The position numbers and the translations under genes were made by a program. Below, one piece after another: positions 33,168-44,986 of a stretch of DNA of 64,000 bases (the first letter of the stretch is position 1; every line of letters starts with the position of its first letter). The notes under the pieces are model-generated. The model had not been told where the DNA came from, ran no database searches, and saw only the letters and a program-made list of their open reading frames with translations. Source of the stretch: Caballeronia sp. NK8 (GTDB taxonomy: Bacteria; Pseudomonadota; Gammaproteobacteria; Burkholderiales; Burkholderiaceae); contig NZ_AP024323.1 in the NCBI RefSeq assembly GCF_018408855.1, positions 1,178,001 through 1,242,000 of the forward strand, read 5' to 3'.

Positions 33168-34208
33168 TCAGGCGCTCTCGCGAGGCAAGACAGAATACCC
33201 GACGCGCACGCGCTTGCCTGCCGGTCTGACGATGCCCTGCTCGTGCGCCTCCAGTGCAGCGAGCAAGGTCTCGCCCGTGCGCAGGCCGATGCCGTATGCG
33301 TCGACGGAAACCGTCGTGATCGATGGCGTGCAGCACGCGGCGACCTCGAAGTTGCCGAAGCCCGCAACGGCGATATCGTCAGGCACCGCAAGGCCGCGCC
33401 GGTGACATTCCATTATCGCGCCGAACGCGGACATGTCGCTCACGCACATCACGGCCTGCGTGTCGGGCCAGGTTTCGAGCAGCGCGGCCATCGCCGGGGC
33501 GCCGTGACTCATCGTGATCGGCGAATCGCCCAGACGTATGATGCGTTCGTCGTCGAAGCCGAGTGCCTTCATCTGCGCGCGGAAGCCTCTCAGGCGATCC
33601 AGACCGCGACGGTCCAGTTCGCTCGCTCCGCCGAGAAAACCGATGCGCTCGTGGCCTTGATTCGCCAGATAACGCACCATTTCTTTCGCCGCGCTGACAT
33701 TGGAGAAACCGACGGCGGCATCGATCGGATCTGATGGCGAGTCCCACATCTCCACCACCGGCACGCCCGCGCGACGCAGCAGCGTGCACGTCGCTTCGGT
33801 ATGACGCGAGCCGGTCAGCGCGATGCAGCGCGGCTGATGACGCAGCATCGAGCGCACGAGCCGCTCCTCGCGATCGAGATGGTAGTCCGTGTCGCCGATC
33901 AGCAGTTGCAGGCCGTGCGGCTCGAGCGATGCGGAAAGGCCCCGCACCGTGTCGGAAAAGTTGGAGCTCGCGAGCGACGGCACCAGCACGGCGACGAATT
34001 CCGATCGCCCCGACGACAACGCCCCGGCAGCGGCATCGGCGACGTAGCCGAGCTCGTCGATCGCCTTTTGCACGCGCTCGCGCGTCGCCAGCGCGACGCT
34101 GTGGCCGGCGAGCACGCGCGATACCGTCATCTTCGATACGCCGGCGAGGCGCGCGACGTCGGACATGCGCGGCGGCCCAGCGGAGGGATCGAAAGCGGAG
34201 TTGGCCAT
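33168..34208 (-). CDS. LacI family transcriptional regulator (GntR-like)
   Basis: A 346-residue repressor. The N-terminal helix-turn-helix MSDVARLAGVSKMTVSRVLAGHSVALATRERV (residues 15-46) is close to gluconate repressor GntR; residues 75-335 are the sugar-binding periplasmic-like domain. It sits directly upstream of xylD on the same strand with the operator in between, so it should control the xylD-xylB unit. The effector is probably a pentose or aldonate. It lies 30 bases after the lipoprotein gene and could share its promoter. Confidence 0.92.
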   Translation of the reverse strand: MANSAFDPSAGPPRMSDVARLAGVSKMTVSRVLAGHSVALATRERVQKAIDELGYVADAAAGALSSGRSEFVAVLVPSLASSNFSDTVRGLSASLEPHGLQLLIGDTDYHLDREERLVRSMLRHQPRCIALTGSRHTEATCTLLRRAGVPVVEMWDSPSDPIDAAVGFSNVSAAKEMVRYLANQGHERIGFLGGASELDRRGLDRLRGFRAQMKALGFDDERIIRLGDSPITMSHGAPAMAALLETWPDTQAVMCVSDMSAFGAIMECHRRGLAVPDDIAVAGFGNFEVAACCTPSITTVSVDAYGIGLRTGETLLAALEAHEQGIVRPAGKRVRVGYSVLPRESA

Positions 34209-34238
34209 GCGTCGAAGTTCGGTATCGAGTGGGCGGTT

Positions 34239-34883
34239 TCAGTCGACCCGGACCCAACCGTCCTGACGCTGCTCCAGAATGATGTGCAGCTTCGTTTCCC
34301 CGGCTTCGCGATCGGCGGCGGTCACGTCGGGAAAGGCGCGCTTGATGTCGCGATCGTCCATCCAGGGCGCGACGTTTTCGAGCTTGTAGGTATAGGTGAC
34401 ATCCGAGCGGTGCGCGGTGGGGTCGGGCTCGGTCCAGCCTACGACCTTGTCCAGCTTGACATGCGCGTAGCAGATCATCCAGGCGCGTGGGTCATTGGTG
34501 GCGTTGGGGTCGCCAGCGGGCCGAGTAGTTTCGACCGCGTACTTCTGCCCCTCGCCCGTCAAGCTATACGCGATGCCGTTCTGCTTGGCGTTCGCGTTCG
34601 CCGGCGTCGGCGCGGCGCGAGCGATGAGCCCGGTCTTCTCGAGCGCGGCGAGCTGCTCGCGCAGCGCGGCGGCCGAATACTCGTTGAGGTCCCGGCTGCT
34701 ATAAGCCGATGGAAACGCGTATGGCCCACGGCCGCTGCGATTCAGGCATAGCAGGCCGCGGTTGGTTTTCATGTCGGCGGAAATCGCGTCGCCCAGGCTG
34801 GACTCGCTTGCGTCGTTTTTCTTGCCGCACGCCGCGACAAGCAATGCGGCGCTGACGGCGGCAATCAACAGGCTCGTTCTCAT
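34239..34883 (-). CDS. Hypothetical lipoprotein
   Basis: A 214-residue protein with lipoprotein signal MRTSLLIAAVSAALLVAACG; Cys19 follows LVAA. ATG 34883 follows GGAG, which excludes a longer in-frame reading. The mature part is rich in charge; a region near residue 75-120 (LREQLAALEKTGLIAR ... AYSLTGEGQKYAV) looks like a small winged-helix fold, but I do not recognise the family. Located between the rRNA operon and the LacI gene, in the direction of the latter. Confidence 0.8.
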   Translation of the reverse strand: MRTSLLIAAVSAALLVAACGKKNDASESSLGDAISADMKTNRGLLCLNRSGRGPYAFPSAYSSRDLNEYSAAALREQLAALEKTGLIARAAPTPANANAKQNGIAYSLTGEGQKYAVETTRPAGDPNATNDPRAWMICYAHVKLDKVVGWTEPDPTAHRSDVTYTYKLENVAPWMDDRDIKRAFPDVTAADREAGETKLHIILEQRQDGWVRVD

Positions 34884-35010
34884 GTGCGCTCCGGGAAGGG
34901 TCGGCATGACGGATACAACCTTCGGTGCCATTCTACCGACAGAAATCGCGTATTCGGAGAGGGGATGGTGTCGGAACGGACTATCGCGTGCAAATCGCCG
35001 CCAGAAACGC

Positions 35011-35041
35011 AAAAACCCCACCTTTGCGGGGTGGGGTTTTT
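35011..35041 (-). terminator. Terminator of the rRNA operon
   Basis: AAAAACCCCACC (35011-35022) pairs with GGTGGGGTTTTT (35030-35041), GC-rich stem with T-run on the minus strand. It lies about 17 bases after the 5S rRNA. Confidence 0.95.
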
Positions 35042-35058
35042 GTTTTACGGCATGAGGA

Positions 35059-35173
35059 GCCTGACGATTACCTACTTTCACACGGGAACCCGCACTATCA
35101 TCGGCGTGGAGTCGTTTCACGGTCCTGTTCGGGATGGGAAGGGGTGGGACCGACTCGCTATGGTCATCAGGCA
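35059..35173 (-). rRNA. rrf: 5S rRNA
   Basis: Minus-strand sequence starts TGCCTGATGACCATAGCG and ends in GTAATCGTCAGGCT, with the usual CCGAACAGGACCGTG internal loop. The length of about 115 bases is normal. Ends are placed by pairing of the terminal helix and are good to a few bases. Confidence 0.95.
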
Positions 35174-35307
35174 TGACTTGTTGTTGAGCGCCTGTGGGCG
35201 CACAACCAATCTGGGAAGAAGCGGTAAAGTATTCGGGTGGCGATTGTCGCACACGCTGTGACTCGCCAGTGCGGGCTCCTGAGGAGGCACAAACACACTG
35301 GTTATAG

Positions 35308-38192
<2,885 letters not shown>

Positions 38193-38538
38193 CTATAACG
38201 AGTGTGTCTGAGCGATCAGAGTTAGCGCTTTAGCGCTTACTTTGATCTCATCCCAGCAAGGGGACGACTCATTTCGTTACAGGCTGAGTATTCGCGTTGT
38301 GCCGTATTCCAAAGCGATCTCTCGATCACCTTTTCATACTTGATACAATCACTACCCTTAAATCTCTACTCACACCCATCTCTAAGTGCTTTCGCGATTC
38401 TCTTTACTACTTCTTCCAGATTGTTAAAGAACGTTTAGCCGATCGGGTCACTTCACTACCCAACAGCATCAACTGGCTATAGTCGCCAATGCTTAAGGTT
38501 CGCTGCCGTTTTTAGCAGAACCCTAAGCATTGAAGACT
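38193..38538 (-). promoter_or_regulatory. Spacer between tRNA-Ala and 23S rRNA with boxA antiterminator
   Basis: The 346-base spacer holds no gene. It contains a boxA-like GTTCTTTAAC at 38432-38423 (minus strand), which binds the NusB/NusE complex so that transcription passes through the operon. The rest probably forms RNase III processing stems around 23S. Confidence 0.7.
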
Positions 38539-38614
38539 TGGTGGAGGATGACGGGATCGAACCGACGACCCCCTGCTTGCAAAGCAGGTGCTCTCCCAGC
38601 TGAGCTAATCCCCC
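38539..38614 (-). tRNA. tRNA-Ala (anticodon TGC)
   Basis: 76 bases, encoded CCA at the 3' end, GGGGGAT acceptor arm, anticodon TGC in CTTTGCAAG, T arm GGTTCGATCC. It lies in the rRNA spacer as usual. Confidence 0.97.
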
Positions 38615-38663
38615 TTCCGTGGCCTGACTACAAGTTGCCTCTCATCAGCACGCCTCTCTCGGG

Positions 38664-38740
38664 TGGTGGGTCTGGTTGGATTCGAACCAACGACCCCCGC
38701 CTTATCAAGACGGTGCTCTAACCGACTGAGCTACAGACCC
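38664..38740 (-). tRNA. tRNA-Ile (anticodon GAT)
   Basis: 77 bases, encoded CCA, GGGTCTG acceptor arm, anticodon GAT in CTTGATAAG, T arm GGTTCGAATCC. First of the two spacer tRNAs after 16S. Confidence 0.97.
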
Positions 38741-38801
38741 TTAGCCTGTCTTTCTTACAGCCGATAAGCGTGAGCGCTCAACTTTGAAGTGCGAAGCTCG
38801 A

Positions 38802-40338
<1,537 letters not shown>

Positions 40339-40606
40339 AAACCTGTTACTGTTTTTCGGTTCCGTTAAGAACCGGTCGCTCACTCAACGTACTGACGATG
40401 ATTAATCCATCTCTCGACAGATAAACCTTCCTCTGATACTTCGTGTGAGACTCTTGATTACTTTTGCTATTGCTTCAGCCCCGAAAGACTGAAACCGCAC
40501 TCGCTATCAAGCGCCCACACTTATCGGCTGTTAGTTTTTAAAGAGCACATCGCAAGAATCACATCAACTTCCGTCTTGCGTCGCTGCATCAGCAGCAGAG
40601 AACGAG
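40339..40606 (-). promoter_or_regulatory. rRNA leader with boxA
   Basis: The 268-base leader between promoter and 16S has no gene. A boxA antiterminator TGCTCTTTAA lies at 40547-40538 on the minus strand. The remaining sequence should base-pair with sequence after 16S to form the RNase III processing stem. Confidence 0.75.
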
Positions 40607-40635
40607 ATTATGACGGGCCGATGATGTCATCGCAA
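40607..40635 (-). promoter_or_regulatory. Main sigma70 promoter of the rRNA operon
   Basis: Minus strand: TTGCGA (40635-40630), 17-base spacer, CATAAT (40612-40607). An AT-rich run at 40659-40647 upstream resembles a UP element. No other promoter of similar quality was seen in the leader. Confidence 0.8.
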
Positions 40636-40732
40636 GCCCCCTGCGCAAAATATTTTTCTGGACTCGCACAAGGCCTGCGAACGCGAGAAGCCTTGACCAA
40701 TCTCCTCGCGTCCGATAAAAGCCGGCGACAAG

Positions 40733-41107
40733 TCAGCTTCCGAAAAACGGCTTGCAGAATCCCGCGGGGCCGACGCAATCCGAATCCGACATCGAACCAT
40801 GCTTCATCGACATCGGCGTATGCATCGGGCCGGAACCCGATGCCGCCCCGCCCGCGTGCGTGCCCCCGTAAGCCTCGTTCGCTTCATTCGCGTTCTGTTG
40901 CGCAGCGACCTTCGCTTCCGCCGCCTGGATGTCCGCGGGATAGTTGGCTTGCTCACCCATGGCAGGCGAATATCCGGCTTGCTCCAACTGCACGAGCTCG
41001 GCCTTCACCTGCGCACGAGTCAGCGGACCATTCTGATCCTGCGCGAAAACAAGCGTGGGGGCCGCGACCACGGCGAGAGACACGACGATTTTGGCAATGG
41101 CGTTCAT
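40733..41107 (-). CDS. DUF4148 domain-containing periplasmic protein
   Basis: A 124-residue secreted protein: Sec signal peptide MNAIAKIVVSLAVVAAPTLVFA, then the DUF4148 motif LTRAQVKAELVQLEQAGYSP, then Ala/Asn/Met-rich sequence with two Cys near the end. DUF4148 proteins are numerous in Burkholderia and of unknown role. ATG 41107 is 10 bases after GGAG; a GTG three codons upstream is too close to it. It is upstream of the rRNA operon on the same strand. Confidence 0.88.
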   Translation of the reverse strand: MNAIAKIVVSLAVVAAPTLVFAQDQNGPLTRAQVKAELVQLEQAGYSPAMGEQANYPADIQAAEAKVAAQQNANEANEAYGGTHAGGAASGSGPMHTPMSMKHGSMSDSDCVGPAGFCKPFFGS

Positions 41108-41476
41108 GATGTTCACACTCCGACAGATATAGGTTGACCGGATCGCACGCGATCCACGAACCTCATCGAACGCACAGGGCCCTTGCGCGGCTTCGACTCA
41201 CTCGACCTAGGTTTCAAGCGTAGAGGCTTCGATTGGTTAACCCATACATGGGCCAATCTATTCCCACGACAAAGCACGAAGGCCGTCGAAAGAACATCAG
41301 GAGGGGGACAGACGAGAAAAGCGCGGAGGACGAACCGGATGAGGAGTCCGGCGAGGCGCCAGCCAGCGCCCGTCCACCGCATTGGGATTGTGACGCAAGG
41401 CGGCGCGAAGATCATCGCCGCTTGCGTTGAAGATGCCTTGCCTATCTCGCAACAATGTCGCCTGGGAAACGCGCGC
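41108..41476. other. 369-base gap without a supported gene
   Basis: Only the promoter side of the DUF4148 gene is clear. On the minus strand the reading frame of the penicillin acylase stays open for 59 codons after its stop (41476-41297). The added sequence (e.g. FNASGDDLRAALRHN) has coding-like composition but is neither a recognised domain nor preceded by a ribosome binding site. It may be a decayed gene end. No other feature seen. Confidence 0.4.
41140..41155 (-). promoter_or_regulatory. Inverted repeat in the DUF4148 promoter
   Basis: GGATCGC and GCGATCC are separated by two bases at 41140-41155, a perfect 7-bp arm palindrome. Just downstream on the minus strand is TATATC, a possible -10 box. 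It is a likely operator, but the regulator is unknown. Confidence 0.4.
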
Positions 41477-43900
41477 TCAATGTGAGTCCGGCACGAGATG
41501 CACGCGCTTTTCCGTCGCCGCCTCGACAGCCGAGCGCGAATAGAGCAGCGGGAAGTACTGCCCATCGAGCCACATCTGCGCGAGATCGCGATAATGCGGG
41601 CTATCCGGGTCGCCGGACTCGCCGGGAAGATTCACCGCGCGCGAATCGTCCCAGTTGCCGACATCCACGACCACGCGAAACGACGGCCCATTGGTCTCGC
41701 GGAAATCGCTCGCACGGTACGTCGACTGATTCGGCGTATAGGCGCTGCCTCCCTTTCCTATCGGTCCGACATTGAGTTTCGCGCGCATGTCGGCATCGAC
41801 GGCATCCGCGAGCGGATGCGCGTTCAGGTTCGTCTGCAGCTTGCCCCATTGCCACTTGCTTGCGTCCGCGCCTTGCAGATGCCGCATCTCTTCATAGGCA
41901 TCGTGCAGGCTCGAAAGCAGCACGGCGTCGCGTCTGGCTTGCGCGTCATCACCGAAGCGCGTGTCCGGATGTTCCAGCGTATCGAGCATCACGGCCGTGT
42001 CGGGCGCGCCGAACGACGCCGCCGCGTCCTTCGGCAGCACCGCATCCTTGAACGCGCGGCCGAGATGCCGCGAGAGCCACACTTCTTCGAGCGCCGCTTG
42101 CGGCGAATCCGCGCCCATGTGTGCATCCCATCCGTTCAGCATCGCGAGTGCGGCGCGCGTGTCTTCGTCATCGCTGGAAAGCGGCGCGAGCAATGCAACG
42201 AGCCTGCGCGCGGGAATCGACACGATATCGTTTTGCAAACGCTCCGAGTCTTCGATCGAGACTTTAGGAAGCGACTTCAAAACCTCATCGATACGCTGAT
42301 GGCGCGACCCGTTGGTCCATTCGAAACCGAGCTTGCGTTGCGCGTACGGATAACCCGCCGGCAGATTCATTTCATTCGACGTGGTGAAGTAACCCTGCGC
42401 CGGGTTATAGACCGAGGGCATCGCATCGCGCGGCCAGAAGCCCGCCCATTCATAGCGGCCATCGCCGGGCACGGGCATGAGGCCATCCCAGTTCGGGCGA
42501 ATCGGCGCGAGTCCGCTCGGCACCCAACCGATATTGCCTTCCGTGTCCGCGTACACCTGATTGACGGTGGGCGCGCCCCATGTCGCAAGCGAAGCCTTGA
42601 ATTGCGCGTAGTTCTTCGCGCGCATGTAGCGCATCGAATCGAAATAAGGCGACATGCCGGGCGACAGCCACGCCGTTCGCACGGCGAATGCGCGATGCTT
42701 GCCCTCTTCCGTATAGATCACCGGACCATGACGCGTGAAAAGCAGATCGGCGGTGACGGGCGATCCATTGCGCACGGCGATCTGCTCGCGCACGACACGC
42801 ATCGGCTCCCACTTACCCTTATAGCGATACTGCCGAGGATTCGCCGGATTCAACTCGTACACATAGAGATCTTCCTGATCGATGTTGAAGATCGTGAGGC
42901 CATAAGCGATCGAGCCGTTGTGCCCGATCGAAATGCCCGGCGCGGAAGGTTCACCCGCGCCGATGATGTTCAGCGTCGGCGTGCTGATCTGCTGGATGTA
43001 GCGCAGGCTTGGCGCCGCATACGCGCGATGCGGATCGTTCGCCATGATCGCGCGTCCCGTCGTCGACTTCGATGGCGCGATCACCCAATTGTTACTGCCT
43101 TCGGTGACTTCCTCGGGATTCTCCGCGGCGGCGATCATCGTCGTGGATGCATCGGCGCTCTTCATCGACTCCCTTGTCACACGGACGCCTTGCGTCGCGA
43201 GCGTGAAGACCTTGAGGACGTCGTCCGGAAGACAGGGATCGAGGCCAGCGGGCATCTGCGCCTTCCACTGCGGCTGCAGGCCGAAACGCACCGAATCCGC
43301 ATCGAGCGAACTCCGGCACGCCACGCGTGCCCGCGCCACTTCGCTCGTCAGGTTTCTGGTGAGACCGTGGCTGCGGATGCGTACGATGTCATCCGCATTC
43401 CATTTCGCCGGCCAATAGCCGATCTTGCGGAATTCATAGGGCATGCGGTCCGGATGTGCCGCAAGCCAGCCGATATACGCGTTCACGCCTTCAGCAAAAC
43501 GCGTCGCCGCGGGCTTCGCATCGGGACCGTAGCGATGCCATTCGGTCGCCATGTCGCCGCGATACAGAAAGAGCCGCGTCGCCTTGTCCTGTTCGATGTA
43601 TGCGGGACCGAAGACTTCCGAGAGTTCGCCGAGTCCGCGCCTGCGCCAGAGATCGATCTGGAACAGACGATCACGCGCCGCATTGAAGCCCTGCACGAAG
43701 AAGGCATCGCTGTCATTCGCCGCGAAGATATGCGGCACGCCCCAGCGATCGATCAGAATATCCGATGGCTGCGCAAGTCCCGCCACGGCGATCGTTTCAA
43801 CGACCGGTGCTTCCGCCCGCGCGACTTGCGCTGACAGCGTCCCGGCTATCGACGCGCCGAACATGAGCGCGAGCAAGCGTTGTCTCTTCGTTACCTTCAT
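41477..43900 (-). CDS. Penicillin acylase family Ntn-hydrolase
   Basis: An 807-residue periplasmic amidase made as one precursor. Signal peptide in residues 1-29. Self-cleavage should occur before Ser269 in TEGSNNWVIAPSKS, which becomes the nucleophile of the beta chain; the following TGRAIMANDPHR is the next family motif. The alpha-chain part starts ILIDRWGVPHIFAAND. Related enzymes split penicillins, cephalosporins or acyl-homoserine lactones, so quorum quenching is possible; the sequence does not decide. The start follows GGAGA. The gene is divergent from the NTF2-like gene and not in an obvious operon. Confidence 0.92.
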   Translation of the reverse strand: MKVTKRQRLLALMFGASIAGTLSAQVARAEAPVVETIAVAGLAQPSDILIDRWGVPHIFAANDSDAFFVQGFNAARDRLFQIDLWRRRGLGELSEVFGPAYIEQDKATRLFLYRGDMATEWHRYGPDAKPAATRFAEGVNAYIGWLAAHPDRMPYEFRKIGYWPAKWNADDIVRIRSHGLTRNLTSEVARARVACRSSLDADSVRFGLQPQWKAQMPAGLDPCLPDDVLKVFTLATQGVRVTRESMKSADASTTMIAAAENPEEVTEGSNNWVIAPSKSTTGRAIMANDPHRAYAAPSLRYIQQISTPTLNIIGAGEPSAPGISIGHNGSIAYGLTIFNIDQEDLYVYELNPANPRQYRYKGKWEPMRVVREQIAVRNGSPVTADLLFTRHGPVIYTEEGKHRAFAVRTAWLSPGMSPYFDSMRYMRAKNYAQFKASLATWGAPTVNQVYADTEGNIGWVPSGLAPIRPNWDGLMPVPGDGRYEWAGFWPRDAMPSVYNPAQGYFTTSNEMNLPAGYPYAQRKLGFEWTNGSRHQRIDEVLKSLPKVSIEDSERLQNDIVSIPARRLVALLAPLSSDDEDTRAALAMLNGWDAHMGADSPQAALEEVWLSRHLGRAFKDAVLPKDAAASFGAPDTAVMLDTLEHPDTRFGDDAQARRDAVLLSSLHDAYEEMRHLQGADASKWQWGKLQTNLNAHPLADAVDADMRAKLNVGPIGKGGSAYTPNQSTYRASDFRETNGPSFRVVVDVGNWDDSRAVNLPGESGDPDSPHYRDLAQMWLDGQYFPLLYSRSAVEAATEKRVHLVPDSH

Positions 43901-44110
43901 CAGAGCGTCTCCTTTTCTTATCGATGTGAATTCGAGTCACGCGGATATCGCAATGTAATTGGAATGCCAAGGGCGCGCAAAGCCCGATCGCGCTTTCACG
44001 TTACATCTGGATACATTGAATGGCTCATGTGGCGTCGATCCTGCGAGTGCTCGCTCGTCGGAACAGTTGCAGCGCACGAAGGCGCGCACCCCTAGCAAAG
44101 GAGATACCTG

Positions 44111-44491
44111 ATGACCACCCCTGTTCAGCATGTCGATCCGATCGAGATCGCGAGGCTCGTCTACGAGGCGTATGTCGCGAAGGATCGCGACACGATCGAA
44201 ACCCTCATCGCCGAGGATTTTCACTTCACGAGTCCGCGCGACAACCGGCTCGACCGCGCGACCTACTTCTCCCGATGCTGGCCGAATTCGCAGGTGACGG
44301 ACGACTTCAGATTCGTTCATCTCGTGCGTGATGGAGAACATGTGTTCGTGACCTATGATTTGCGCATGAAGGATGGCAGCGCATTTCGCAACACCGAGAT
44401 TCTCACCATTCAGAACAGCAAGCTCACCGATGCGCAGGTCTTCTTTGGATGGATGCTTCCTCACGAAGCGCCGGAGGGAGGCTATCTTTGA
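44111..44491 (+). CDS. NTF2/SnoaL-like small protein
   Basis: A 126-residue single-domain protein of the nuclear transport factor 2-like superfamily: IARLVYEAYVAKDRDTIETLIAEDFHFTSPRDNRLDRATYF. Many such proteins are isomerases or ligand-binding proteins, but no catalytic set is clear, so no activity can be assigned. A strong AAAGGAGA ribosome binding site precedes ATG 44111. Stands alone. Confidence 0.88.
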   Translation: MTTPVQHVDPIEIARLVYEAYVAKDRDTIETLIAEDFHFTSPRDNRLDRATYFSRCWPNSQVTDDFRFVHLVRDGEHVFVTYDLRMKDGSAFRNTEILTIQNSKLTDAQVFFGWMLPHEAPEGGYL

Positions 44492-44698
44492 CTTTAATTC
44501 GCGATCCGAACTATCTGGCGCACTTCTTCTCAATCAGATAACTTTCTTTCATCTATCTAACTAAAACCCGTCGATAAAAGGCAAAAGAAAGCACCCGTTA
44601 CCCGCATCTCACGCAAACGTTTCACAAAACTTTCGCGCAGCATCAGCACACTGGCGTCCGCATTCATCATCGCATGCGTACGCCAGAGGAACCCGCTC

Positions 44699-44950
44699 AT
44701 GCTGTGTCGTTCAGTCCTGATCTCCGCGTTGTTGCTGTCGCTCTCTGCCTGTGGTCCCGGCGACAACGCAACGCCCATCCCATCGCCGAATGCGAATGCC
44801 GCGTCCGATAGCGCCGCTACGGACGCGGCATTGCCCGTATTCGCCAGCGACCCGGTTGCAAGCGCACAGGCGAGCCTGGACGCCGACAGCCGCCAGGTCA
44901 TGCCCGTCCTGAGTTATGCGCCGGACTCCGATGACAGCACGCATCGCTGA
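44699..44950 (+). CDS. Small hypothetical lipoprotein
   Basis: An 83-residue protein with lipoprotein signal MLCRSVLISALLLSLSACG; the mature part of about 65 residues is Ala/Asp/Ser/Pro-rich and probably disordered. AGAGGAA lies upstream of ATG 44699. It precedes the phospholipase C gene by 36 bases on the same strand and may be co-transcribed. No family recognised. Confidence 0.7.
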   Translation: MLCRSVLISALLLSLSACGPGDNATPIPSPNANAASDSAATDAALPVFASDPVASAQASLDADSRQVMPVLSYAPDSDDSTHR

Positions 44951-44986
44951 CTACCGCTTTTCCCCCAAGCAGAAGGAAAATAACCG

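Noticed and set aside
34884..35010. Possible gene between lipoprotein and rRNA terminator
   Set aside because: Short, without ribosome binding site; longer frames run into the 5S rRNA.
38539..38740. tRNA genes as integration site for a mobile element
   Set aside because: The tRNAs lie inside the rRNA operon; no integrase or repeated tRNA end nearby.
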